Source: Deltaproteobacteria bacterium (GTDB lineage Bacteria; Desulfobacterota; Desulfobacteria; Desulfobacterales; SURF-15). From it: a stretch of DNA of 51,257 nt. Made by a program: the position numbers and the translations under genes. Numbering within the stretch: the stretch's first letter is position 1; every line of letters begins with the position of its first letter. Positions 42,778 to 51,257 of the stretch are shown in pieces. The stretch spans positions 1 through 51,257 of the forward strand of contig JAFDFZ010000023.1 of assembly GCA_019309565.1 (NCBI GenBank), written 5' to 3'. The notes under the pieces are model-generated. The model did not search any database and was not told where the DNA came from. It saw only the letters and a program-made list of their open reading frames with translations.

Positions 42778-44202
42778 ATGCAAGAGATCAAATTGGATTA
42801 CGGTGATTCATACATGGGGATTAATCTGCCGGATTCAGCTGTGGTGGTACGCTATGGCAAAACATACACCGATCCGCCTCAGGTTGATCCTTATGAAGTC
42901 ACCCGGCAGGCTCTTGAAGCTCCTCTGGGGTTTGCACCCTTACGGGAATTGGGCGGGGCTGACAAAAAAGTGGTAATCGCCTTCCCCGATCGCGTAAAAG
43001 GCGGTGTTCACAGCCAATGCCATCGCAAAGTTGTGATTCCCATGATCATCGAGCATCTGCTTAAGGGGGGGACAAAGCTCGAAAATATCACGCTCCTCTG
43101 TGCAATTGGATTGCACCGGAAAAATACGCTTGAAGAATGGTACTGGTATTTAGGCAAGGAGATAGTCGACCGATTCTGGCCGGATCGCATGGTCAACCAC
43201 GATGCAGAAGCAGACGATCTTTGCAACCTGGGCTTGGATGAAATGGGAAATGTGGTTCAGTGCAATCGGCTTATGGCCGAAGCGGACCTTCCCATCGTTA
43301 TCGGCCATTGCGCCGGCAATCCGTACGGCGGTTACAGCGGCGGCTACAAGATGATCGTCACAGGCCTTTCCGGCTGGCAGTCCATCGCTTCACATCATAC
43401 ACCGGCAACCATGCACCGCAAGGACTGGATGGGCGCATCAACGAATTCCCACATGAGACATCAGTTTAAATCCATAGGTCGTGCCATGGAAAAGGGTATC
43501 GGGAAGAAATTTTTCGCCGTGGATGCGGTTTTAGGGCAGAAGTCCCAGGTTCTTGATGTAAAGGCGGGGGAGCTTCAAGCCGTCGAAGAGGCCACCTGGC
43601 CGCTGGCCGACAGGCGAACCCATGTTTGTTTGGATATGAAGCAGCCTGCGGATATCCTTGTCATGGGTTTGCCCCGAAATTTTCATTACGGGCCCGGCAT
43701 GGGATCGAACCCAATTTTGATGGGTCTTGCCATCGCAGGCCAGCTTTCTCGATGCTGGCACGCCTTTCGGCAAGGAGGGGTGATAATCGCGGCTTGCATC
43801 TGCGACGGCTGGTTTAACCCTAGCTGGTTTCCCTCATATGAAGAAACATACCAAGAATTGCAAAAATTTTGCACGGCTGAAGAATTTCTTAAATCAGATG
43901 ATGCTAAAAGAATCGTGGCCGATTACGAGTATCGATTTCAGTATTCCAACGGTTATGCTTATCATCCATTCCATGCCATGTCCATGATCAGCGGAGCCGG
44001 TGCAGCGCTTCTGTGGGCTTCAGCTGTATTCATCCCGGGGGCTCAAATGCCTGCCTATGCCAGGGGCATGGGATTCGTTCCCACAAGAACATTTGAAGAA
44101 GCCATGGAACGAGCCCAAAAAATCGTTGGGAAAAACCCCAAAATTCTCTGCACGCCCGAATGTTTTTCCGGTGGTGTGCCCGTTCATCTTCACATAAGGT
44201 AA
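42778..44202 (+). CDS. LarA-family nickel-pincer enzyme homologue (hydroxyacid racemase-like)
   Basis: 474 residues, ATG with AAGGAGGTGG upstream, 27 bases after the PdxA-like gene. LarA/DUF2088 fold. LLCAIGLHRKNTLEEW holds the His matching LarA His108, VNHDAEADDL matches the NHD motif, and GNPYGGYSGGYKMIVTGLSG holds the Lys matching Lys184, which carries the cofactor. SIASHHTPATM holds the nickel-ligand His200. Two positions differ from lactate racemase by my alignment: Asn where the EPH His174 sits, and Tyr in GGYK for GGRK. The D-x-T-R-P loop is replaced by FPDRVKGG. It is probably a racemase or epimerase of another 2-hydroxy acid; cofactor use needs LarB/C/E, and larC is in this window. 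Confidence 0.85.
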   Translation: MQEIKLDYGDSYMGINLPDSAVVVRYGKTYTDPPQVDPYEVTRQALEAPLGFAPLRELGGADKKVVIAFPDRVKGGVHSQCHRKVVIPMIIEHLLKGGTKLENITLLCAIGLHRKNTLEEWYWYLGKEIVDRFWPDRMVNHDAEADDLCNLGLDEMGNVVQCNRLMAEADLPIVIGHCAGNPYGGYSGGYKMIVTGLSGWQSIASHHTPATMHRKDWMGASTNSHMRHQFKSIGRAMEKGIGKKFFAVDAVLGQKSQVLDVKAGELQAVEEATWPLADRRTHVCLDMKQPADILVMGLPRNFHYGPGMGSNPILMGLAIAGQLSRCWHAFRQGGVIIAACICDGWFNPSWFPSYEETYQELQKFCTAEEFLKSDDAKRIVADYEYRFQYSNGYAYHPFHAMSMISGAGAALLWASAVFIPGAQMPAYARGMGFVPTRTFEEAMERAQKIVGKNPKILCTPECFSGGVPVHLHIR

Positions 44203-44371
44203 AAAGCACTGGCCAAGAGGATCAAGTTTTCGCTGCTGGAATAAACTTTACCCGCTTTCCAAATCGAAGCTTTGATGAAAAGGGGCGTTTGCAGCTGTGC
44301 GCGCCTGAAACTCCTTCATAAATGCCGATGAAAAGGAGATGAAGTGCGAGTCCGGACCCCTTGGAGCCAGG

Positions 44372-44830
44372 TTATGATTTTGTCAATTCACGGTAGGCCG
44401 CTTCTATCTCTTTAAAGCGTGTTTCGGCAAGCTTTTTAAACTCGTCGCCCAGATGTTCCACCTTGTCGGGATGGTACTTATTGGCCAGCTGCCGATAAGC
44501 CTTCTTTATTTCCTCCTGGGTGGCGTCCCTTGGCACTCCGAGCACTTCATAGGGGTCCTTTAAACCCGGCTCTGCCTTAAAACGGTTGTTTGATCCGGTG
44601 CTGCTCCCATCGGTAAACCGCCGGTTGTTCTGGCTTTTGTAATATTGCCGGCTTCTGTCATAAAAGCCTCGGTTCCCGAGGTTGCCCTTTGGGGCAGCAT
44701 AAAAAAACCTCCACAACAACCACAACAAGATCAGGTCATCCAGCCAGCCCCATCCAAGGGCAAAATCCGGCATGAAATCATAAGGCGACAGGGCATAGAG
44801 TAAGACCAATATGGTAAGAATTAACTTCAT
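44372..44830 (-). CDS. membrane-anchored J-domain protein with DUF1232-like N-terminus
   Basis: 152 residues, ATG 44830. The N-terminal 45 residues ([20 protein letters not shown], then [12 protein letters not shown]) match the SPxDxxPD...DD pattern of DUF1232 membrane proteins, with two hydrophobic segments. A polar linker (50-88) follows. The C-terminal J domain (about 90-152) reads [20 protein letters not shown] and [11 protein letters not shown], with the essential HPD. It should recruit DnaK to the inner membrane. No G/F or Zn domain is present. It stands alone, in opposite orientation to both neighbours. Confidence 0.87.
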   Translation of the reverse strand: MKLILTILVLLYALSPYDFMPDFALGWGWLDDLILLWLLWRFFYAAPKGNLGNRGFYDRSRQYYKSQNNRRFTDGSSTGSNNRFKAEPGLKDPYEVLGVPRDATQEEIKKAYRQLANKYHPDKVEHLGDEFKKLAETRFKEIEAAYRELTKS

Positions 44831-45240
44831 TACTAAATATCTTTTTAAGCAAACACATGAGGTTTCTTGAATCGAAAAAAGCCCATTCCCCGTGATGGGT
44901 TGTCCGGTCAGCGGGATTTCAAACCCTTAAAGATCACCCCAAGGTCGATGTCGATTAGGCTTTGATTTAGATTAACAGGATTTCTTTAAAGATTCAAGCG
45001 GCCGGTGCCTTGGTAAATAACAAACTACATTCTTGACAATGTGAAATCGCTCTGTTAAGCATTGTTTGGACCACACGTCCTGTCTATAACATTACCAATA
45101 TATTCTATTGGTTATATCATTGGTGGAACAATATCCAAACCATTTCCAGGGCGGGGGTCAATTTCAGGGCTGCTACATTTGAACGGGAAAACTTCCACCA
45201 ATCGATTGACCTTTAACCATTTATCCGAATAGAGACTGGA
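44831..45240. other. 410-base intergenic region before TRAP system 2
   Basis: No gene seen. It holds a possible -35 TTGACA at 45033 with a weak -10 (TAAGCA, 45056) at 17-base spacing. It also holds the palindrome at 45094-45112, both reading toward the second TRAP operon. Confidence 0.45.
45094..45112. promoter_or_regulatory. operator-like palindrome upstream of TRAP system 2
   Basis: ACCAATA-TATTC-TATTGGT has 7 perfect pairs around a 5-base centre. It lies about 35 bases downstream of a possible -10 and 129 bases before dctQ. The size fits a dimeric repressor or activator site; no regulator gene is adjacent. Confidence 0.45.
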
Positions 45241-45756
45241 ATGAAGATCCTTGAAAGATTGGAATTTCTTGTTGCAAAGACCAACAGAGCGATGCTGAAA
45301 GGCGGCGGATTTCTTGCCATGGTGCTGGCCGGTGTGATGACCATAATTATTTTGCTCTCCGTGTTCTGGCGATATGTTCTTCAGAATTCCATATTCTGGT
45401 CCGAAGAACTTTCCAAGATGCTCATGGTTTGGATGACCTTTATGGCGGCTCCTGTCGCGTTGCAACGCGGTATTCATATCGGTATCCAAAGCCTGTTAAA
45501 TGCCACCAAAGGCCGGGTGCACTACATCTTGCTTGTTACCGCACAGCTTATCATCATTGTTTTAATGGCGGTATGCGTAAAGGAAGGGTTTGAACTGGCG
45601 TGGTTTGCAAGAAGGCAAAAAGCCTCTTCGTTTGAGCTTTCAATGATCTGGCCGTATCTATCAATGCCGATCGGCAGCTTCATGATTTTTTCTGTTTCTA
45701 TGGAGAATTTGCTCAAGGCCTTAAAAGGCCTCATACAGCCTGGAACAGATGATTAA
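45241..45756 (+). CDS. dctQ: TRAP transporter small permease DctQ, system 2
   Basis: 171 residues, ATG 45241 with only a weak ribosome site (GACTGGA). Four helices; signature FWRYVLQNSIFWSEELSKML. It partners the DctM encoded 81 bases downstream. Sequence differs clearly from DctQ of system 1, so the two systems are separate lineages rather than a local duplication. Confidence 0.88.
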   Translation: MKILERLEFLVAKTNRAMLKGGGFLAMVLAGVMTIIILLSVFWRYVLQNSIFWSEELSKMLMVWMTFMAAPVALQRGIHIGIQSLLNATKGRVHYILLVTAQLIIIVLMAVCVKEGFELAWFARRQKASSFELSMIWPYLSMPIGSFMIFSVSMENLLKALKGLIQPGTDD

Positions 45757-45837
45757 CAAAAACCCAATAACGCCCTATTGAGGGATAGCCCAACCGGCAG
45801 GATAACTTCAAAAGACACAGGGAGGTAAGTAGAAGCG

Positions 45838-47124
45838 ATGCCCGTTTACATGTGGTTTTTTCTTGGATCGATGGCTATTGGGGTTCCTATTGTGTTCTGC
45901 CTGGGATTTGCACCACTGGCTACCTTCACCTTGATGGGAAAGCCGATCTTCTATAAAATGATCGTTCAGCGGATGTACGGCGGTGTCAATCAATTCCCGT
46001 TGATGGCCATTCCTTTCTTTATTCTTGCCGGCAATGTGATGAACACAAGCGGAATCACCATGAGCCTGGTGAGATTATCCAATGTGCTCGTAGGACACTT
46101 GAGAGGAGGGCTTGCCCAGGTGAACATCTTCGTGAGCATCCTGTTTGCTGGCTTAAGCGGTTCTGCTGTGGCAGATACCTCTGCAATTGGCTCGATTCTG
46201 ATTCCTGCCATGGAAAAAGACGGTTACAGCAGGGAGTTCAGTGCCGCGGTGACCGCTGCTTCTTCGGTGATCGGCCCCATTATTCCGCCAAGCATTATTA
46301 TGGTGATATACGCTTATGTTATGGGCGTCTCGGTGGGAGGGCTTTTTGCGGCCGGGATCATCCCCGGGCTTATCGTGGGTATCCTTTTGATGACCATAGC
46401 ATACATCATTTCGACAAAGAGAAATTATCCAAAACGCGGGAAAATGGCCTCTTTAAGAGAAATTGTGCTTGCCTTTAGAAAGGCTTCGCTTCCCCTTCTG
46501 ACCCCGGTGATCATCATCGGCGGAATTCTCGGAGGCGTGTTCACCCCGACCGAAGCAGCCGGTATTGCTGCGGGTTATGCAATTTTTCTCAGCCTTTTTG
46601 TGTTGCGAACCATTTCTTTAAAAGATATTCCCAAAATGCTCTATGAAACAGCCATAACCTCCTCGACTATTCTTCTGATCGTTGGCACGGCAACGGTGTT
46701 CGGCTGGCTGGTCAGCACCTCCCAGCTTCCCAACAAGATAGCCGATCTTCTCTTTTCCATCACCGCCAACAAATACATCCTGTTCTTCATCATCAATCTT
46801 GTCTTGTTAGTTACAGGAATGTTTATGGATGCCGGGCCGGCTATCATGATCCTGGGCCCGGTGCTTGCCCCCACCATGATAAAGATGGGAATTCATCCCC
46901 TTCATTTTGCTATCGTAATGAGTGTCAATCTCACGGTGGGCTTGGCGACCCCCCCGCTTGGGCTGATCCTTTTCGTTGCATCGGGTCTGACGGGCCTTAC
47001 AATAGAATCCATCTTTAAAGAACTGATACCGTTTTTGCTTATCGAGGTGATAGTAATTTTTTTGATAACATATATCCCGGCACTTTCGATGACTATTCCA
47101 AGATTGCTCGGGTTGCTTTATTAA
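45838..47124 (+). CDS. dctM: TRAP transporter large permease DctM, system 2
   Basis: 428 residues, ATG 45838 with GGGAGG 12 bases upstream. Conserved DctM segments: GGVNQFPLMAIPFFILAGNV, ILFAGLSGSAVADTSAIGSI, ASSVIGPIIPPSIIMVIYAY, GGVFTPTEAAGIAAGYAIFL and NLTVGLATPPLGLILFVASG. Inner membrane. The operon order Q-M-P is the same as in system 1. Confidence 0.93.
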   Translation: MPVYMWFFLGSMAIGVPIVFCLGFAPLATFTLMGKPIFYKMIVQRMYGGVNQFPLMAIPFFILAGNVMNTSGITMSLVRLSNVLVGHLRGGLAQVNIFVSILFAGLSGSAVADTSAIGSILIPAMEKDGYSREFSAAVTAASSVIGPIIPPSIIMVIYAYVMGVSVGGLFAAGIIPGLIVGILLMTIAYIISTKRNYPKRGKMASLREIVLAFRKASLPLLTPVIIIGGILGGVFTPTEAAGIAAGYAIFLSLFVLRTISLKDIPKMLYETAITSSTILLIVGTATVFGWLVSTSQLPNKIADLLFSITANKYILFFIINLVLLVTGMFMDAGPAIMILGPVLAPTMIKMGIHPLHFAIVMSVNLTVGLATPPLGLILFVASGLTGLTIESIFKELIPFLLIEVIVIFLITYIPALSMTIPRLLGLLY

Positions 47125-47262
47125 GCAGGCTAAGCAGCAGGGCTTAATTTGAAAACTTCATTTCAACGAAAGGAGGTGAAGGTGCAATATACATAGGTGG
47201 AAACACTACAGGGGATGTATAATAATGTTCACCATTAAATGCATAGAATAGGAGGTGTCGTT

Positions 47263-48321
47263 ATGAATAAGAAACGAATGACTTTTCTTGTGAGCGCCAT
47301 TTTTTTCGCCCTGTGCCTGGTTGTTACCAACAGTGTTCTTGGAGCCAAGTGGACCATGAAAATCGGCCATCTGGGCTCAGTGGAAGACGAAGACCACGTC
47401 TCCTCCCTGTTCGTCAAAAACTATGTTGAGGGAAACTCCCGGGGACAAATTGCAGTGGAGGTATATCCTGCTGCTCAGCTTGGGAACTTCAGACAGCAAC
47501 TTGAAAGCGTGGCACTCGGCACCCAGGAGGTAACCATCACCACCTGTGGAGGAGCTGCCAACCTGTGGCCAGAAATACAGGTAACCGATATTCCGTATAT
47601 ATTTCCCAACGATCGCGTCACAGAGTATGTTTACGACGGCTGGTTCACCGAGAAACTCAGGGAGCACTGCATGAAAACATATCCGACCCTCCGACTGATT
47701 CATGTCAGCAACACCGGAGGATGGCGATGCTTTGTTACCAAGAACAAGCTGATCCGAACCCCAAAGGATCTCAAGGGGGTCAAGATGCGGGTCATCGAAT
47801 CCGACCTGCAGGTGAACCTGGTGCGCGGACTGGGTGGAAATCCAACTGTGGTTCCCTGGGGTGAACTGTATACCGCCTTTAAAACCGGTGTTGTGGAAGG
47901 GACTAAAAACGGTATTACGGATGTTGTCAATGCAAAGTTCCATGAGATGCTCAAGTACATCACCCTGGATAACCATGCGTATATGGCGGCCTTCTGGTGG
48001 ATCAACGATGACTTTATCAACTCCATGCCCCCTGAGATGCAGCGGATTGTGCTGGACGCCTTCTATCATCTGAAAGGCATTACCCGAAACAGGGTTCTGG
48101 CTCAGGGTCTGGAAGCGTTTGAAGTGTGGCGGAAAGCAGGCGGCAAGGTTTATGTACCGACACCTTCAGAGAAAGCCGAATTTATCAAAGGAGCGGAGAT
48201 CGCCCGAAAATGGTACATCGATAAGTATGGAAGAAAGTGGGTCGATTTACTGGAAAAAGCGGTACAAGATGCTGAAAAGAAAGTACAAGAAGATAATGCG
48301 ATTGTGCTGAAAAAGTTCTAG
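47263..48321 (+). CDS. dctP: TRAP solute-binding protein DctP, system 2
   Basis: 352 residues from ATG 47263 (AGGAGG eight bases upstream); I reject a start eight codons earlier. Signal peptide about 1-26 (LVSAIFFALCLVVTNSVLGA). DctP segments: MKIGHLGSVEDEDHVSSLFV, VEVYPAAQLGNFRQQLESVA, and DLKGVKMRVIESDLQVNLVR with the conserved Arg in MRV, plus VPWGELYTAFKTGVVEGTKN. In the 138-base gap before it, a perfect AAAGGAGGTGA (47169-47179) precedes a four-codon GTG frame (47182-47196), a possible leader peptide. The ligand cannot be read from sequence. Confidence 0.9.
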   Translation: MNKKRMTFLVSAIFFALCLVVTNSVLGAKWTMKIGHLGSVEDEDHVSSLFVKNYVEGNSRGQIAVEVYPAAQLGNFRQQLESVALGTQEVTITTCGGAANLWPEIQVTDIPYIFPNDRVTEYVYDGWFTEKLREHCMKTYPTLRLIHVSNTGGWRCFVTKNKLIRTPKDLKGVKMRVIESDLQVNLVRGLGGNPTVVPWGELYTAFKTGVVEGTKNGITDVVNAKFHEMLKYITLDNHAYMAAFWWINDDFINSMPPEMQRIVLDAFYHLKGITRNRVLAQGLEAFEVWRKAGGKVYVPTPSEKAEFIKGAEIARKWYIDKYGRKWVDLLEKAVQDAEKKVQEDNAIVLKKF

Positions 48322-48397
48322 GGTTAACAAAAGACCCAACAAGATCCATTGCCACGGCAACAAGAACACATCTATCCACGTGATGACAGCAGAAAGG

Positions 48398-48445
48398 GCG
48401 GCGTATCGGAGGATCAAGAATTCATTTTAGTCCTACATACGCCGC
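48398..48445 (+). terminator. hairpin after TRAP system 2
   Basis: GCGGCGTAT (48398-48406) pairs perfectly with ATACGCCGC (48437-48445) across 30 bases, followed by TTTC. It lies 77 bases after the dctP stop; the long loop weakens it as a classical terminator. Confidence 0.4.
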
Positions 48446-48559
48446 TTTCATAAGCTCCTATCCAGAACATTTACAAAAAGAGGCCTTAAAATCAAATCTC
48501 ATGGCACACCCGATACGAAGTGAGGGGAGTTATGTTCAGCGATCCACAGAGGGAAAGTT

Positions 48560-49579
48560 ATGAAAGCATTCGTCGTACAAAAACCATTGCATTTTGAAAT
48601 AGAGCAGCGGGAGGTTCCGGAACCGAAATCAACAGAGGTTTTGGTTCGAATTAAGGCAGCGGGTATCTGTGGAAGCGATCTTCATGCCTTTAAAGGGCAC
48701 CTTCCGGTGGTAACATACCCTAGAGTTTTGGGCCATGAAATAGCAGGAGAGGTGGTGAAAGTGGGCCCTGATGTCAAGCAGCGAATGCCGGGGGAGCGGG
48801 TGGTTATCGAACCGGTGGTTGAATGCCAAAGCTGTTACAGCTGCCGTATTCAATATCCCCATAACTGTGTTAACCTTCAATTCCGCGGTATACATATCGA
48901 CGGCGGACAGCAGGAATATGTGGTGATTCCCGAAAAGAAGGCTTATCCGGTGCCTCAAGATATGGCTTTTTCAACAGCCGCCCTCGCAGAGCCGCTGGGG
49001 ATCGGCCTGGAATCTGCCAAAACGGCTCGTCTGATACCGGGCGACACCGTGGCCATTCTGGGTGCCGGACCCATCGGACTCGCTTGTTTGATAGCCGTTA
49101 AAGCCAATGGCCACAGGGCAATCGTTACGGATGTTTTAGATCCCTGCCTGGAACGGGCAAAAGCCCTGGGAGCAGATGTGGTTGTAAATATCAAAAGGGA
49201 AGATATGGTAAATTCCATAATGGAATTTACGGATAATAAAGGAGCCAACGTCATCATGGAATGTGCGGCGGCTGGGACGAATTTTAATCCCATGCTGGAA
49301 GCCTCTTCGGTTTGCGGCCGCATTGTTCTGGTTGGGCTAATATTCGATAAGGTGTCATATTCACCTTACATACAGGTTCGAAAACACATCCACCTGCTTG
49401 GTACCCGTAACAGCAACATGATCCCACAGGCGATCCGCATGCTGGCCGAAAAAGGAAAGATGATTGAAAACGTGCTTGTTACCCATCGGATTCCTTTTCC
49501 GAAAGTAGATCAGGGATATGATATCATGACCAATCCTGCAGAGGATTCCTGTAAAATCATCCTGACCTTTCCATCTTGA
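48560..49579 (+). CDS. zinc-dependent medium-chain alcohol dehydrogenase
   Basis: 339 residues, ATG 48560. MDR fold: catalytic zinc ligands in [14 protein letters not shown] (Cys) and [14 protein letters not shown] (His-Glu). The structural-zinc Cys cluster is [17 protein letters not shown], with four Cys. NAD site is [20 protein letters not shown], with an acidic VTDVLDP at the end of beta-2 favouring NAD over NADP. It resembles the threonine/sorbitol/galactonate dehydrogenase groups. It lies 238 bases after dctP of system 2, past a hairpin. Inference: it oxidises the hydroxyl of the imported polyol or sugar acid. The exact substrate is open. Confidence 0.88.
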   Translation: MKAFVVQKPLHFEIEQREVPEPKSTEVLVRIKAAGICGSDLHAFKGHLPVVTYPRVLGHEIAGEVVKVGPDVKQRMPGERVVIEPVVECQSCYSCRIQYPHNCVNLQFRGIHIDGGQQEYVVIPEKKAYPVPQDMAFSTAALAEPLGIGLESAKTARLIPGDTVAILGAGPIGLACLIAVKANGHRAIVTDVLDPCLERAKALGADVVVNIKREDMVNSIMEFTDNKGANVIMECAAAGTNFNPMLEASSVCGRIVLVGLIFDKVSYSPYIQVRKHIHLLGTRNSNMIPQAIRMLAEKGKMIENVLVTHRIPFPKVDQGYDIMTNPAEDSCKIILTFPS

Positions 49580-49799
49580 GTAAGGCAACACCCGTGTCAA
49601 CCGATATTCCGCTTTGGCAAGAATAGCTTGATTCATGTAAATTTGGATATGAAATTGGGTTGGAGACGATGAAGCTTGCAGCAACAGCCCGGTGACTTCG
49701 ATTACACCCCTGCCACACGAGACCATGCGTTCTGCCTTTTTATTGTAAAGACTCTGCAGTCCTCCATAAGCAGGATCTTTGCCCTTGTTGGGTCATAGT

Positions 49800-51257
49800 C
49801 TATAGCGAAGCCCAATTCACTTCGACTAGCTTTAGAGTCTGCGCAGGATTTTTCGGTTCAAAATCTATGAGGCACTTGACCACCTGTTGGTCTATCTTTC
49901 CTTCTTGAGCCTCTTGGTTAAGAACTTCAAAGGCATTATCTCTGCTCATCGCCTTGCGGTACGGCCTGTCGGTTATCAATGCATCGTACATATCCGCAAC
50001 CGCCATTATTCGAGCCACCATTGAAATCTCATCCCCCTTCAATCCATCTGGGTACCCGCTTCCGTCAAGCTTTTCATGATGATGGCGGATGACATCCAGT
50101 GCGGGGCCTAAATTTTTTTTCAATGGTGAGCAAATCCTGTAGCCGATATCGGCATGGCTTTTCATTATTTCAAATTCTTTTTCTGTAAGGGGCCCCGGCT
50201 TATTTAAAATTTCTTCAGGCACCCCGATTTTACCAATGTCATGAAGCGTTCCGCCAAATCGCAACGCTTCTATCTCCTTTTGAGAAAGGCCCATTTTTCT
50301 GCCAAGCAACATCGCAACGTTGGCCACCCGTTCAATATGCCCCTGGGTGTAAGCATCCTTGGCCTCAACGGTGATGGCAAGAGAAAACAACACATTTTCA
50401 ATGCTGGCCAGATTACTGTTAAGCCGTTTGACGTTGATCAGAGACTTTGTTCTTGCGACCAGCTCAATTCCGTTCACAGGTTTTGTAATAAAATCGTCTC
50501 CCCCGGCTTCGATTCCCTTTACCCTGGAGTCTATATCATCCAGTGATGTCACAAAAATAACGGGAATCATGCGGTGTGCGGCATTTCCTTTGATTCGCCT
50601 GCACGCCTCAAAACCATCCATGCAGGGCATCATAACATCAAGCAAGACCACATCTACATCCATCTTGGTCAGCAGATGCAACGCTTCATCTCCGTTGTTA
50701 GCCTTGACAACATTTACATTTTCGGGCTTGAGCAAGGCTTCCAGGAACCTGGTATTTGTCGGTTCATCATCGACGATGAGTACCACCGGACGATCCTCAT
50801 CAGTGGAACTTTTCTCTTTACGATAAAAATAAATGCCGTTCTTTCCCCTGACCTTGGCTTCATTTAGGGCGGCGTGCGCCCTTTCAAGAATCCTCTCCCT
50901 GCTGGTTGCGTCCTGCGGATATCCGGCAATTCCCACACTCACGGTAATAGGAGGCCCTTGCATTTGCTCCACCATGGATCGAATTCTTTCAAGAGGTTTT
51001 ATGGCGCCTTCGATACAGGATTCCGAAAAGATAACGGAAAACACATCCCCGGCATATCGGGCAGCCAGATCCGTTTTTCGGATATTTTCCAAAATCACAC
51101 CGGCGATTTGTTTCAGGGCTCGATCCCCTTGCAGCACCCCGTAACGGTGGTTGTAAAAGAAAAACCAGTCCACATCGATCAGGGCAACCGCAAAACCGGT
51201 GCCATATCGCTCGTATCGCTTGATTTCACGATCGAGATAAATCTGAAAAAAGCCGTG
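49800..51257 (-). CDS. GGDEF-REC-HD-GYP regulator (partial, 5' end outside window)
   Basis: At least 485 residues; the frame is open to the window edge, so the N-terminus is missing. The diguanylate-cyclase fold is present (AVALIDVDWFFFYNHRYGVL, then RYAGDVFSVIF), but the GGDEF signature reads AGDVF, so cyclase activity is unlikely. A receiver domain follows: VLIVDDEPTNTRFLEALL, DVVLLDVMMPCMDGFE and Lys in FITKPVNG. Last is an HD-GYP phosphodiesterase: GHIERVANVAMLLGRKMG, GGTLHDIGKIGVPEEIL, IRHHHEKLDGSGYPDGLKGD. All HD-GYP ligands are present, so it should degrade cyclic di-GMP. It may control attachment or pilus use, but no gene link shows this. Confidence 0.88.
   Translation of the reverse strand, partial: HGFFQIYLDREIKRYERYGTGFAVALIDVDWFFFYNHRYGVLQGDRALKQIAGVILENIRKTDLAARYAGDVFSVIFSESCIEGAIKPLERIRSMVEQMQGPPITVSVGIAGYPQDATSRERILERAHAALNEAKVRGKNGIYFYRKEKSSTDEDRPVVLIVDDEPTNTRFLEALLKPENVNVVKANNGDEALHLLTKMDVDVVLLDVMMPCMDGFEACRRIKGNAAHRMIPVIFVTSLDDIDSRVKGIEAGGDDFITKPVNGIELVARTKSLINVKRLNSNLASIENVLFSLAITVEAKDAYTQGHIERVANVAMLLGRKMGLSQKEIEALRFGGTLHDIGKIGVPEEILNKPGPLTEKEFEIMKSHADIGYRICSPLKKNLGPALDVIRHHHEKLDGSGYPDGLKGDEISMVARIMAVADMYDALITDRPYRKAMSRDNAFEVLNQEAQEGKIDQQVVKCLIDFEPKNPAQTLKLVEVNWASL

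Noticed and set aside
47377..48069. 230-codon minus-strand frame inside dctP of system 2
   Set aside because: Antisense to a clear DctP protein; no domain and no start signal.
1..51257. CRISPR arrays, prophage genes or rRNA
   Set aside because: No regularly spaced direct repeats, no phage structural genes and no rRNA-like sequence were seen.

Overview
This window looks like a chromosomal segment of a Gram-negative anaerobe of the Desulfobacterota (Deltaproteobacteria; a sulfate-reducer-like relative is my best guess). The support is gene content: a selenocysteine tRNA, three TRAP-type uptake systems, NtrC/sigma-54 control of a type IV pilin, outer-membrane proteins, and many structured intergenic repeats. 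I could not run any search, so family names come from motifs I can read.

Layout. 1-2011 is an IS4-superfamily insertion sequence with terminal inverted repeats, a small HARE-HTH protein and a transposase split by a run of nine A. 2063-3600 is a scarred zone: a small unknown ORF, a CYTH phosphohydrolase, a decayed PiT phosphate-permease tail and a nested inverted repeat. 3870-8671 is an export set (MMPL/RND transporter, LolA-like protein, beta-barrel protein). 9384-14267 (minus strand) is a TAXI-type TRAP uptake operon ending in a leaderless gamma-glutamyltranspeptidase homologue. 15199-21011 holds a GT2 glycosyltransferase, two tandem TMTC-like GT-C/TPR membrane proteins, two broken TPR pieces and a striking multi-hairpin repeat. 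21001-27673 (minus) is a housekeeping run, larC-pgpA-lepB-pyrB-pyrC-pilR, followed by a pilin gene with its own sigma-54 promoter and upstream palindromes. selC (tRNA-Sec) is at 27747-27844 with its own promoter.

From 28430 to about 49600 lies a catabolic island. It has two dihydrolipoamide dehydrogenases, an E2 acyltransferase with two subunit-binding domains, E1 alpha and beta of an acetoin-dehydrogenase-like complex, and AcoX. It also has a sulfatase-fold hydrolase with Thr in place of the formylglycine Cys, two DctPQM TRAP systems, a PdxA-family dehydrogenase, a LarA-family (nickel-pincer) racemase homologue and a zinc alcohol dehydrogenase. A plausible reading (inference) is that TRAP systems import one or more hydroxy acids or polyols. 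The LarA-like enzyme would fix stereochemistry, the PdxA and alcohol dehydrogenases would oxidise, and the TPP/lipoyl complex would cleave the ketol or 2-oxo acid to acyl-CoA. LarC, needed for the LarA cofactor, is encoded in the same window.

The right edge holds a partial GGDEF-REC-HD-GYP regulator. The most unusual material is: (a) the LarA homologue with altered active-site positions inside a TRAP/PdxA context; (b) a family of structured intergenic repeats, including a 35-bp sequence present in two inverted copies beside large hairpins; (c) an FGGY-kinase N-terminal relic overlapping the start of dctQ.
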